DNA of 7,817 bases from Candidatus Poseidoniaceae archaeon (GCA_022425585.1 JAKMFF010000275.1:1-7817); one strand, 5' to 3'; positions 1 through 6,973 are shown, counted from the stretch's first letter. Notes: generated from the letters alone by a model not told the origin. Numbers and translations: made by a program.

Positions 1-381
1 TTCGTAATCACTAATTGATAATTTAGCCACTGGGCGAACAATGGTGATCTCTCTGGCATCGGCAAATGGGGGCCAAGTACAAGCAACTCTCAAATCACCT
101 AATTGAACTACTTGGCATCCTTTACGATCAATCTCCAAAAAACAATCGCTACGCTGTTTGTTTTGATGAGCCAAATCAACTAGCTCTTCTTGCATGGCTT
201 CGAGGCGTAATGTATCCCAATGGCCATCGCTTTCTTCAATTTCAACAAGCTTCAGTTCGCCTATTGTCCCACGCTTAACTCTAGGCGGGCAATCAGCTTT
301 AAGAAAAACAGTATGAACATCATCCATCAATAATTGTTCGATTAGGATGGGTAACTCTGGATGGTCGCCATGCTTAGCCAT
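1..381 (-). CDS. PIN/KH-family archaeal ATPase, N-terminal part (runs off left edge, no PIN domain)
   Basis: Open frame of 127 codons from ATG at 381 down to base 1, continuing outside the window. The translation matches the linker between the PIN domain and the ATPase core in the archaeal 'PINc/VapC family ATPase' group (MJ1533-like): VFLKADCPPRVKRGTIGEL (residues 25-43), FLEIDRKG (81-88), VVQLGDLRV (91-99) and PPFADAREITIVRP (104-117), which corresponds to the family's RPPFSDGWEITAVRP. The Walker motifs and KH domain would lie beyond base 1. Family members normally carry about 150 residues of PIN ribonuclease domain before this segment. Here an in-frame TGA (391-393) sits four codons upstream of the ATG, so the PIN domain is absent or encoded elsewhere. 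No Shine-Dalgarno is visible. The gene lies 54 bp after the membrane protein gene and probably shares its transcript. The family is recognised from memory of its motifs; the role (RNA- or membrane-associated ATPase) is poorly known. Confidence 0.8.
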   Translation of the reverse strand, partial: MAKHGDHPELPILIEQLLMDDVHTVFLKADCPPRVKRGTIGELKLVEIEESDGHWDTLRLEAMQEELVDLAHQNKQRSDCFLEIDRKGCQVVQLGDLRVACTWPPFADAREITIVRPVAKLSISDYE

Positions 382-435
382 GCTGTAATGTCAATACACG
401 AAGCCTTTGACCCTTCGCATGGAATAGTGACCTAT

Positions 436-804
436 TCACTGATTATCATTAGTGACTGTTGGCTCCATCATTTCAATAGTCCACCAAAACGTTCCAACCG
501 TTACTAGGGAAAGTCCGTAAGTCCCAATGCGTGATTCTGTGCCCCACATTGTCATGCACCATTCGGCAAAAATTATCGACACAACTAGAAATACAACCAC
601 ACTTAAGATTCCGTATGAATTTAGCCCCAAATAAGTAAATGTCGCATCCTTGTTAGAAATCGCCCAAGTAAAGCCAACTAATGTTGATAGTGCAATTACC
701 GTCCACGCAGTATTAAAGGCATCCCTGGTAGTAAAAGCGACAATAACTGTCACCACTAACACAGCAGTCATTAATCTTTGAACTGCGGTGAATGAAAGTC
801 CCAT
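436..804 (-). CDS. Small four-helix integral membrane protein, function unknown
   Basis: A 122-residue protein that I cannot assign to a family. Four hydrophobic segments are clear at about residues 8-24, 32-50, 62-80 and 95-110, separated by short polar loops, with a short acidic/polar tail (EPTVTNDNQ). Aromatic residues cluster at the ends of helices (W47, W82, W87, W107-W108), as in membrane interfaces. There is no signal peptide, and no catalytic motif or metal-ligand pattern stands out. The open frame extends to a TTG at 849, adding 15 residues; I prefer the ATG at 804 because the extra segment (IWIAFNNSHLFDCN) would add a poorly shaped N-terminus and ATG is the stronger start. No ribosome binding site is seen before either. 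It lies 82 bp after the dehydrogenase gene and 54 bp before the ATPase gene, all on the minus strand. Coding is likely given the length and helix pattern. Confidence 0.75.
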   Translation of the reverse strand: MGLSFTAVQRLMTAVLVVTVIVAFTTRDAFNTAWTVIALSTLVGFTWAISNKDATFTYLGLNSYGILSVVVFLVVSIIFAEWCMTMWGTESRIGTYGLSLVTVGTFWWTIEMMEPTVTNDNQ

Positions 805-886
805 GTTACAATCGAAAAGGTGACTATTATTGAATGCTATCCAAATCAAGATGATTTAATGAAAAATTACTAATCGTGGCGATAGT

Positions 887-1855
887 TTACTCAGGGCGTC
901 CGTTAGTATAATTTATTCTTTCAGACTCTAACTTTGCTTTATCCATCCACTTCATGCTCCTAAAGATAGACCCAACAGACGGATAAATTGCTGATTTTGC
1001 ATCTGTGGCAGTTTGGGCTAGGGCGTATTTCCATTCCGCTGTAAGGGGTAGTTCGGAATCTTCTAAGGGATACTGTTCATGGTAGTTTTGAGTGCTCACT
1101 AAGATGTTGTGGCTTTCTTTAGTATCGACCGTGATGGTGCCTTTAGAACCGGTGAAGATAATTTCTCGCACTTCCTTTTCACCGTTCCAACCAACATCAA
1201 TCAGGGCTTCTTTGGTGCCAGGGAACTCTAAACAAATTCTTACTCCGTCTGGAGATTTTTGGGCATCGGAACGAAGACTGTCTATTGACAACCGAGATGG
1301 TTCGGCCTCCCCGAAGGAAAAACATGCTGTATCAATGCCGTGAATTGCTAATGCTTCAAACAAATTAGAATTACGTGGAGGTTTTCTTGTGCTGATCCGC
1401 GAAAAATCTACGCTTTGTAATTGCCCAATAGTGCCAGAATCAATTAGTTCGTTTGCCTTCAGTAATCCAGCGTGGAAGCGTAAAATGTGGCCAATTAGTA
1501 AGGTTCCGCCACGTTCTTGGGTTTTGGCAAGTATTTCAGCGGCTTGTGTTTCCTGTAACGAAATTGGCTTTTCAATAAACAGGTTTGTACAGTAATCGAG
1601 CAGAGAAATGGCCAAGTTATGATGAGTGTCAACGGGAGTCACGATAGCAATTACATCTAGCTTTTCTCGACTCACCAATTCTTGCCAATCGGTGGAAAAG
1701 GTGGTCAGTAAATCAGCGAATTCAAGCCCTTTTTCAGGATTGATGTCGCATCCATGAATCTCTGCAACAAAACCCTCTTGCTTTAGTTGGGCGAGGGTTT
1801 TGAGGTGAACGCTGCCCCAGCGGCCACAGCCAATTATGCCTACCTTTGCCCCCAT
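887..1855 (-). CDS. Gfo/Idh/MocA family NAD(P)-dependent sugar oxidoreductase
   Basis: A 322-residue protein of normal length for the family, which oxidises or reduces a hydroxyl/keto group on sugars, often nucleotide sugars, in the cytoplasm. The N-terminal Rossmann fold has the dinucleotide motif GIIGCGRWG (residues 6-14), an acidic residue after strand 2 (D37, in GCDIN) that favours NAD over NADP, TPVDTHHN (73-80), and the family EKP motif (95-97) with catalytic Lys96. GHILRFHAG (122-130) and HGID (172-175, His172/Asp175) match the substrate-side motifs. GHxxRF is common in UDP-GlcNAc 3-dehydrogenase-like members, so a nucleotide amino sugar substrate is plausible but unproven. The frame stays open to 2044, inside the glycosyltransferase gene; ATG 1855 is chosen because the Rossmann strand begins right after it and the weak Shine-Dalgarno AGATGAT lies 6 bases upstream. 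It starts 7 bases after the glycosyltransferase stop, implying co-transcription and coupled translation. Confidence 0.9.
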   Translation of the reverse strand: MGAKVGIIGCGRWGSVHLKTLAQLKQEGFVAEIHGCDINPEKGLEFADLLTTFSTDWQELVSREKLDVIAIVTPVDTHHNLAISLLDYCTNLFIEKPISLQETQAAEILAKTQERGGTLLIGHILRFHAGLLKANELIDSGTIGQLQSVDFSRISTRKPPRNSNLFEALAIHGIDTACFSFGEAEPSRLSIDSLRSDAQKSPDGVRICLEFPGTKEALIDVGWNGEKEVREIIFTGSKGTITVDTKESHNILVSTQNYHEQYPLEDSELPLTAEWKYALAQTATDAKSAIYPSVGSIFRSMKWMDKAKLESERINYTNGRPE

Positions 1856-1862
1856 GTTGGTA

Positions 1863-2792
1863 TCATCTGTAGGGTGTCGGTTTGAGAGGGTTGCCCTGAG
1901 TGTCGACATCAGCAAAGGTAAATTCTGCAGGTGTTTGAAGGTGTGCATAATCGCCGAGGTTCTGTTTATCGAATCCTTGGCTCTGGTATACTTCAGGAGA
2001 AAATGAATAGCCCTCGATACCAACATATTCTGCCCTAGATACACGGGTGGTTATTCGATGATAGCCGTGATGCCACAAAGCAAGAGCAGTAATTGCGTCT
2101 TGACTTGTGGCGATTCTGAATGGTATTTTTGGGAATGGTGGCGTTACACAACTATCTGGTACCAAACGGTTGTCTTTCATTTGGCGTTGTTTGTTAATCC
2201 ATTTCGCCATGAAAAACCACCGTATTCTTCGATGTGCTCGGTTGGTGTAAGTCGATTTTACGAGATATTTTTGTTCAAAACTGTAGATAATGTGTTTGAT
2301 TTCGTCCCACACCTTGCGAGTTATCACGTAGCCCCAGAAATGTCTGTTAGTAGCAATCAAGTGATTTGCTTGGCTCTTTTGCTGTTCTATTGGATGCTCG
2401 TTGATATGGTATGCCGTGATTGTCCCGATATCATCGTATTTACTAGCCCAATCTGCTATGCTAAATACGGTGTCAACATAATGCTCTCCAAGCACTAAAT
2501 CATCTTCTAGAAGTAGTATTCGATCATATCCCTGATCGTCGAATAACCTCCTGCGCGCATCGATTAGGTGCCTCCCAATCCCCCAGTTATTGGCTCGGCA
2601 AACGATCGTTACATCGGGAAATTTTGAATTGGCTATCAGCTCCTTGATTTCTGCTTGCCTAGCATCTGGCCCGCCATCGACATAAACATGTAAATCATGT
2701 TCATAGGCGGCTTGATTCTTCTCTAGACTGGCTAATACTTGGGAAAAATAATCGGTGCGATTAAAGCCGAGTAAAAGTATTGCAGACTTCAA
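1863..2792 (-). CDS. GT-A type glycosyltransferase (family 2/GT13-like)
   Basis: About 309 residues. The protein opens with a GT-A beta strand (KSAILLLGFNR, residues 2-12), followed by a strand ending in VYVDGG (36-41), ANNWGIGRHLIDARR (67-81), and LLLEDDLVL (93-101), whose EDD (96-98) takes the place of the metal- and nucleotide-sugar-binding DxD motif. HFWGYVITRKVW follows from about residue 151. The order and the EDD motif resemble GNT-I/GT13 and family-2 enzymes with an acidic triad; donor and acceptor cannot be told from sequence. No membrane helix is seen, so it should be cytosolic or peripheral. The frame stays open to a TTG at 2897, inside the lipoprotein gene. The start is taken as TTG 2792 because AAGGTGAT (2797-2804) lies 4 bases upstream; GTG 2801 is the alternative, three codons longer. 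The gap to the lipoprotein stop is 40 bp. Its stop is 7 bases from the next gene's ATG. Confidence 0.85.
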   Translation of the reverse strand: MKSAILLLGFNRTDYFSQVLASLEKNQAAYEHDLHVYVDGGPDARQAEIKELIANSKFPDVTIVCRANNWGIGRHLIDARRRLFDDQGYDRILLLEDDLVLGEHYVDTVFSIADWASKYDDIGTITAYHINEHPIEQQKSQANHLIATNRHFWGYVITRKVWDEIKHIIYSFEQKYLVKSTYTNRAHRRIRWFFMAKWINKQRQMKDNRLVPDSCVTPPFPKIPFRIATSQDAITALALWHHGYHRITTRVSRAEYVGIEGYSFSPEVYQSQGFDKQNLGDYAHLQTPAEFTFADVDTQGNPLKPTPYR

Positions 2793-2796
2793 CTCT

Positions 2797-2804
2797 ATCA
2801 CCTT
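2797..2804 (-). promoter_or_regulatory. Shine-Dalgarno site of the glycosyltransferase gene
   Basis: On the minus strand this reads AAGGTGAT, of which AGGTGAT pairs with the conserved archaeal 16S rRNA 3' end (AUCACCU). Four bases (AGAG) separate it from TTG at 2792, the expected spacing. It therefore decides a TTG start over the GTG at 2801, which overlaps the site itself. It is the clearest ribosome binding site in the window. Confidence 0.7.
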
Positions 2805-2832
2805 ATTTTGACAAAATTTTTCAATATCAGAA

Positions 2833-5145
2833 TTATTCAGATTTGGGGGGTGAACCTTCACTAGAAGACTCTTGTTCTGTAGTATCTTCTGATTCAACTA
2901 CCTCTTCACTGTAAACATAGTAATAGTCTTCATACGGGTTTTGATAGTCAAGCGGTATACTTGCTGAATTTTCCATTGTGCTTAGATTAGTAGCGGTGAT
3001 TCCATTAGCTGAAATTGCATAAACAAAATCTCCCATGAAAATCGAGCGCCTAATATTGTATGAGTTCCACCAATACTCTTCAGAATCATAAAATTCAGAG
3101 TGGTCTACTTCACCATATGAGGTCAAGGAAGTTTCAGTGACATTGGTCAGCATCAATTTACTGACCCATTCTCTATCACAATCAACATATGTTCTCGTTT
3201 CATAATCATAATATCCGCTAGTGTAAGTATTCATTGGAATTGCTACCATTGATTTTGGCGCCCAATACTGGAATGCTTTGTGTTCATAGGTAGCTTCAGA
3301 ACTACTCCATGACCAGCACCGGTTATCAACATCTGCTACTGGAGATATTGTTAGCGTTGTTGTCTCTAATGGATTATTGAAGTCGGAAACGTCAAACAGC
3401 GATAACCGTATATTGCGCCAGTCTAGACCTTCACCCGTTTCTAGGTCTGCAGGACCCATTCCAATGGTTAGCAGAGTGTCGTTTGATAATGGATGAATAT
3501 AAGTTGATACTCCAGGGATTTTCAACTCGCCCATGATGGTTGGATTTGCCGGGTCTGATAGGTCAATAGTCCACAATGGATCCATGTTTTCAAAGGTGAC
3601 AATATATGCTCTATCGCCGACAAACCTAGCACTCCAAATGGTTTCATTTGGCGCAATGCCCTCGATTTGCCCGATAATAGCCAGTGTTGTGTGGCCAGCA
3701 GCATCTGTTGTTGGTTGTAAAGTGACGACGTTAGAAGTCATTGGTTCTGGGTTGTCTAGCCACCACCGGCCCCATTGCCCTTCGGTAGAAGCGATTCTAA
3801 TTATGCCGTCAAATTCTGATATTGAAAATTGATTGTTTATCGTGCCATCAATACGGCCAGAAGCGATGTAAGTTGTGCTTCCAGGGTCGCTGATGTCAAA
3901 CATGTGGATATTGGTTGCCTCATCGTTATCTTCGGAATTCCAAAACCACCAAGAGTTCCAAGAGTTCTCGGTTAGTATTAGGGTGTCTGTTGAAGAGTAG
4001 ACCATTGGATAGTTACCAATTATATGGTCTGCATCAAAGTCGAAATTTTCTGAAGCCAAATCAAAAGAAAAAATACTGTTTACGCCGCTTGAGAAGCCGT
4101 CTGTTGGGGCAGTGAAACTTGCACAGTCTTGTTCGGTTAGTGAAAATGTCAGAACTTGGTCGCCTTGTCGCTCATAGATTCTTGGAACCAAGTCGTCAAG
4201 TGTCATATCATCGATTACGCGGTCGTTTTCAACCATTGTCTCATAGGCGACTTTTTGTCTAATTTCCAACCGTTTTGGATCTTCATAATCAAGGTCCCAA
4301 TAACCTGCTGGCAAATCTAACCAGCCTTTCAGGCCACTTGTATCCATCCAAGCATGAGATATTGTTCTGATTGTCCCGTCAACCTCGCGGGCTGAAATGT
4401 AGTTGCCTTCGATGAATAATTCTCTATCTAGTTCTGGATGAACTCTATCGCTAATATCGTAAACTGAAAATTTTGTCAACGAATTCGTTCGCCATGAATA
4501 GTATGCCTCATCCCATTCCATTGCCCCGTAAAGCGGATTGTCGCGCGGAATATTCCAAGCCGAAACCGCGGAAATGACCACCAATCTATCGCCATCAAGT
4601 AACATACTAGTTGGATTACCTTCGACTGTAGTATTTGATTGGTAGACTAATTCACCGAATTCTGGGACTTCTAGGATTTCCAAGCGCTTGCCATTTAGGA
4701 AGTAAATATAGTATCCATCAGTCTTGACAAAGTCGGCTTCATCTACACCCAACTCTTGGTTATTAGTTCCAGAAAAGTCAGTGCCTTCTACTCTTCTAGG
4801 AGTGGCTTGGTTTGACGAACCAGTTGCAGAATCTGTTGATTCCGCAATCATTTCTCCATCCATCATCATGTCATCGCCCCAGAAGTAATAGTTTTGCTCT
4901 TCAACCGATTGTAATAAATCAATTCTATATTCTTCAATTATTGATTCTTTGAGATTATATTCAAGTTCTCCGCAGTCTGAAAATTTTACTAAATCCGGCG
5001 ATGTTGCCGTTCTTTGAGTAATATCATTCCAATCGAGTGGCAAGTCAATATCGGGTATTTCGACTTCCGAGTCAAGCGCATTGAGGCAACCGGCGGTGAA
5101 GAACAGTGAAATCATCAATACCGCCATGAACTTCTTTACTTGCAT
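2833..5145 (-). CDS. Secreted beta-propeller lipoprotein (Beta_propel domain)
   Basis: A 770-residue exported protein. Residues 1-20 form a lipoprotein signal peptide: KK at 4-5, a hydrophobic core, and the lipobox FTAGC with lipidated Cys20. After an acidic linker (to about 120) comes the secreted beta-propeller domain known from archaea and bacteria (PF09826-like); its hallmark is ELGVDEADFVKTDGYYIYFL (131-150). Blade-like repeats follow with the recurring D(I/L/V)SD-x-x-(N)P pattern at about 230, 417, 528 and 586, and EHKAFQYWAPKSMVAIPM (621-638) is the usual late-blade motif. Besides Cys20 there are Cys58, Cys341, Cys610 and Cys656, enough for two disulfides. A Met/Asp patch (WGDDMMMDGEM, 89-99) lies in the linker. 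The C-terminus from about 738 is a disordered acidic, Ser-rich tail (EDYYYVYSEEVVESED and onward). ATG 5145 fits the signal peptide. It heads the minus-strand unit. The substrate or ligand of this family is unknown. Confidence 0.93.
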   Translation of the reverse strand: MQVKKFMAVLMISLFFTAGCLNALDSEVEIPDIDLPLDWNDITQRTATSPDLVKFSDCGELEYNLKESIIEEYRIDLLQSVEEQNYYFWGDDMMMDGEMIAESTDSATGSSNQATPRRVEGTDFSGTNNQELGVDEADFVKTDGYYIYFLNGKRLEILEVPEFGELVYQSNTTVEGNPTSMLLDGDRLVVISAVSAWNIPRDNPLYGAMEWDEAYYSWRTNSLTKFSVYDISDRVHPELDRELFIEGNYISAREVDGTIRTISHAWMDTSGLKGWLDLPAGYWDLDYEDPKRLEIRQKVAYETMVENDRVIDDMTLDDLVPRIYERQGDQVLTFSLTEQDCASFTAPTDGFSSGVNSIFSFDLASENFDFDADHIIGNYPMVYSSTDTLILTENSWNSWWFWNSEDNDEATNIHMFDISDPGSTTYIASGRIDGTINNQFSISEFDGIIRIASTEGQWGRWWLDNPEPMTSNVVTLQPTTDAAGHTTLAIIGQIEGIAPNETIWSARFVGDRAYIVTFENMDPLWTIDLSDPANPTIMGELKIPGVSTYIHPLSNDTLLTIGMGPADLETGEGLDWRNIRLSLFDVSDFNNPLETTTLTISPVADVDNRCWSWSSSEATYEHKAFQYWAPKSMVAIPMNTYTSGYYDYETRTYVDCDREWVSKLMLTNVTETSLTSYGEVDHSEFYDSEEYWWNSYNIRRSIFMGDFVYAISANGITATNLSTMENSASIPLDYQNPYEDYYYVYSEEVVESEDTTEQESSSEGSPPKSE

Positions 5146-5270
5146 AGCCTAAGCATAGCGGAGTATGTTATCAATCAATTGGTCCCATGAACATTACTGA
5201 CCAGATTTGTTTTCTTTGCAGGGCAGCAATGTTGATACCCTAGCCACCAAACCGCTACTTGGGGAATAGA
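5146..5270. promoter_or_regulatory. Divergent intergenic region between lipoprotein and CYTH genes
   Basis: This is the only divergent gap in the window, so both promoters should lie in these 125 bases. On the minus strand a weak AT-rich box, TTGATTGATAACATA, sits roughly 20-33 bases before the lipoprotein ATG. That is about where a TATA box would be for a leaderless or near-leaderless transcript, though the match to the archaeal TATA consensus is poor. No convincing TATA element was found on the plus side. No RNA gene or inverted repeat is apparent. Confidence 0.3.
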
Positions 5271-5846
5271 TTGGCCATCAACACTGAAATTGAGCGCCGT
5301 TTTCTTGTTGATGGGCGCAGTGATAAGCCATGGCGAGAGTGCCATAGTAAAATCAATATCAAACAGTATTACCTAGATAGGGCGCCTCTTGAAATTAATC
5401 AACAAAGCATTGCTTACTCTGGGTTTGAACTAGTAAAAATAACGCCTGAAGAATATGGCATTTTAGTTGGTGAAGATAACTGGGTTTCGCGTATTAGAAT
5501 GGCCGATGAAGACATTATCTTAACCATGAAAGGTAAACGGTTACATGCCTCTGCAACAGAATTAGAATGGAAAATTAATTCACTACCGAGTATGCAAAAT
5601 TTAGAACAATTGCCACATGTTACCAAAACTAGATACAACAAATTGGGCAGTGATGGTTTGCTATGGGAAATTGATGAATTTGAAGGGTCTTTGGCAGGAT
5701 TAATTCTTGCTGAGGTTGAATTGGAAAGTCAAGATCAAGTAGTGGAAATTCCCAGTTGGATTGGCATGGAATTAACTGGTTTAGACAATTGGTCAAACGC
5801 AGCATTGGCCAGCACTTTAGCCAACGCTAATTCACTGAAAAGGTAA
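5271..5846 (+). CDS. CYTH-domain protein (triphosphate tunnel metalloenzyme / class IV adenylate cyclase-like)
   Basis: About 191 residues of the CYTH superfamily, which binds triphosphorylated substrates with divalent metal inside an eight-stranded tunnel; members are tripolyphosphatases, thiamine triphosphatases or adenylate cyclases. Visible motifs: EIERR (residues 6-10, the ExExK signature with Arg instead of Lys at its end), QYYLDR (32-37), RIR (74-76), TMKGK (85-89), ELEW (97-100), KTRYN (119-123), IDEFEG (134-139) and LAEVELES (146-153). These supply the inward-facing acidic and basic residues. About 30 extra residues separate QYYLDR from RIR, more than in small bacterial homologues. 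No ATG is available: TTG at 5271 gives MAINTEIERRF with GGGGA 6 bases upstream, while TTG at 5259 would add four residues. The only plus-strand gene here, it overlaps the end of the aminotransferase gene by 20 bp. Which triphosphate it uses cannot be told; similar genes are often over-annotated as adenylate cyclase. Confidence 0.88.
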   Translation: MAINTEIERRFLVDGRSDKPWRECHSKINIKQYYLDRAPLEINQQSIAYSGFELVKITPEEYGILVGEDNWVSRIRMADEDIILTMKGKRLHASATELEWKINSLPSMQNLEQLPHVTKTRYNKLGSDGLLWEIDEFEGSLAGLILAEVELESQDQVVEIPSWIGMELTGLDNWSNAALASTLANANSLKR

Positions 5847-6933
5847 CAACGGCCTCAATTACGCGTTGGGCTTCAATGTCGCTCAACTCATGCATAACTG
5901 GTATAGCAACCAGTGAGTTTGATAATTTATCAGTAATTGGTAACGTCTCGCCATGCTGTGGATGGTCAGCAAATACTGCTTGCTTGTGACACGGAGTTGA
6001 GTAATATCTTCTAGCGTCAATTCCGTGATTATCTAGGTGGTTTACTAACCGGTCTGGGTAATTTGTGGTAAGACAATATTGGTGCCAAGCGTGTTTGGCA
6101 CCCGGTCTAGTTTTGGGCGTTGCTACCAGAGTTAAATCAGCGAATGCATCATTATACTGTTGGGCGATTGCTCTACGCCTTGCCACCCAGTTGTCAAGAT
6201 GTTTGAGTTGTACTGTGCCAATCGCAGCAGAGACTTCAGACATCCTTAGATTGCTGCCTAATTGCATTGATTCCAAACTTGGTGAGCGCCCGTGGTTCAC
6301 TACCAAAGATACTGCATCGGTTAGTTCGCTTACAGTTGTAGTAAGCATACCGCCTTCGCCGCCGACAGCCATATTTTTGGAAGGGAAGAACGAGAAACAG
6401 CCAAGGTCGCCCATCGAACCTGCAACGAGTTCGCTTCCATCCAACATAACTTGGGATGCTCCATGCGCTTGGGCAGCATCCTCAATTAGGAAAATACCTT
6501 TTTTACGACACATATCAAACAATCTTGGATCATAGGGTTGGCCGTAAATGTGAACCCCGATTACTGCCTTGGTTTTCTCAGTGATTGCCGCCTCTACTGC
6601 ATCGACATCTAGGCACCAATAGTCATCCTCAACATCAACAAAGACCGCAGTAGCACCAGCAAGGGGAATGGCTGTAGCGCTGGAAATAAAAGTGTAAGAT
6701 GGAACAATTACTTCATCCCCTTCTCCAACTCCTAAGATACGTAAGGCCGCCCATAATGAAGAGGAACCATTTTGACAAGGTGTTGCAACAAGTGCGCCAC
6801 AATGTTCAGCAAATTTTTTGCCAAACTCCCGACCTTTTGGACCCTTTACCCAGTGCTTGGAATCAAGGGTTAAAACCGCCGCATCACGCATCTCATCTGT
6901 CCATGACGGGCGAGCTGTTGGAATCCTTTCCAT
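5827..6933 (-). CDS. DegT/DnrJ/EryC1/StrS family PLP-dependent sugar aminotransferase
   Basis: A 368-residue enzyme of full family length that transfers an amino group, usually from glutamate, to a keto group on a nucleotide sugar. Fold-type I PLP motifs are intact: QNGSSSLWAAL (54-64) for the phosphate loop, VIVPSYTFISSA (75-86), EDAAQAHGA (151-159) with Asp152 binding the PLP pyridine nitrogen, and CFSFFPSKNMAVGGEGGM (179-196), where Lys186 should form the Schiff base. NLRMSEVSAAIGTVQL (228-243), WHQYCL (283-288) and the late YYSTPCHKQ (310-318) are usual for the family. ATG 6933 gives the expected N-terminus (IPTARPSWTDEM); no Shine-Dalgarno is seen. The gene begins 40 bp after the PhoU-domain gene and ends in a tail-to-tail overlap with the CYTH gene. 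The product (for example an amino-deoxyhexose or 3-amino-GlcNAc derivative) cannot be fixed; the dehydrogenase and glycosyltransferase nearby suggest surface-glycan synthesis. Confidence 0.93.
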   Translation of the reverse strand: MERIPTARPSWTDEMRDAAVLTLDSKHWVKGPKGREFGKKFAEHCGALVATPCQNGSSSLWAALRILGVGEGDEVIVPSYTFISSATAIPLAGATAVFVDVEDDYWCLDVDAVEAAITEKTKAVIGVHIYGQPYDPRLFDMCRKKGIFLIEDAAQAHGASQVMLDGSELVAGSMGDLGCFSFFPSKNMAVGGEGGMLTTTVSELTDAVSLVVNHGRSPSLESMQLGSNLRMSEVSAAIGTVQLKHLDNWVARRRAIAQQYNDAFADLTLVATPKTRPGAKHAWHQYCLTTNYPDRLVNHLDNHGIDARRYYSTPCHKQAVFADHPQHGETLPITDKLSNSLVAIPVMHELSDIEAQRVIEAVVTFSVN

Positions 6934-6973
6934 AACATTGCGTGAGCAAGGACCATTAAGATGCTATGTTTTA

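Noticed and set aside
66..278. Plus-strand 70-residue ORF at the left edge
   Set aside because: It lies wholly antisense to the ATPase fragment, whose translation matches a known family; the plus-strand product has no recognisable features.
381..438. Repeated His-Tyr-Ser-Met codons before both ATG 420 and ATG 381
   Set aside because: The two 12-base stretches match at only 8 positions and lie in non-coding spacer; chance similarity is sufficient.
1856..2044. N-terminal extension of the dehydrogenase to 2044
   Set aside because: The extension lies inside the glycosyltransferase gene, and the Rossmann fold begins immediately after ATG 1855.
2058..2498. Plus-strand 146-residue ORF, Cys/Trp/Tyr-rich
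   Set aside because: Entirely antisense to the glycosyltransferase, which has clear GT-A motifs; its odd composition is what a shadow frame gives.
2793..2897. N-terminal extension of the glycosyltransferase to TTG 2897
   Set aside because: It would overlap the lipoprotein's coding end; the Shine-Dalgarno at 2797-2804 points to TTG 2792.
6065..6535. Plus-strand 156-residue ORF
   Set aside because: Antisense to the aminotransferase active-site region, whose PLP motifs are intact; no start signal or family resemblance.
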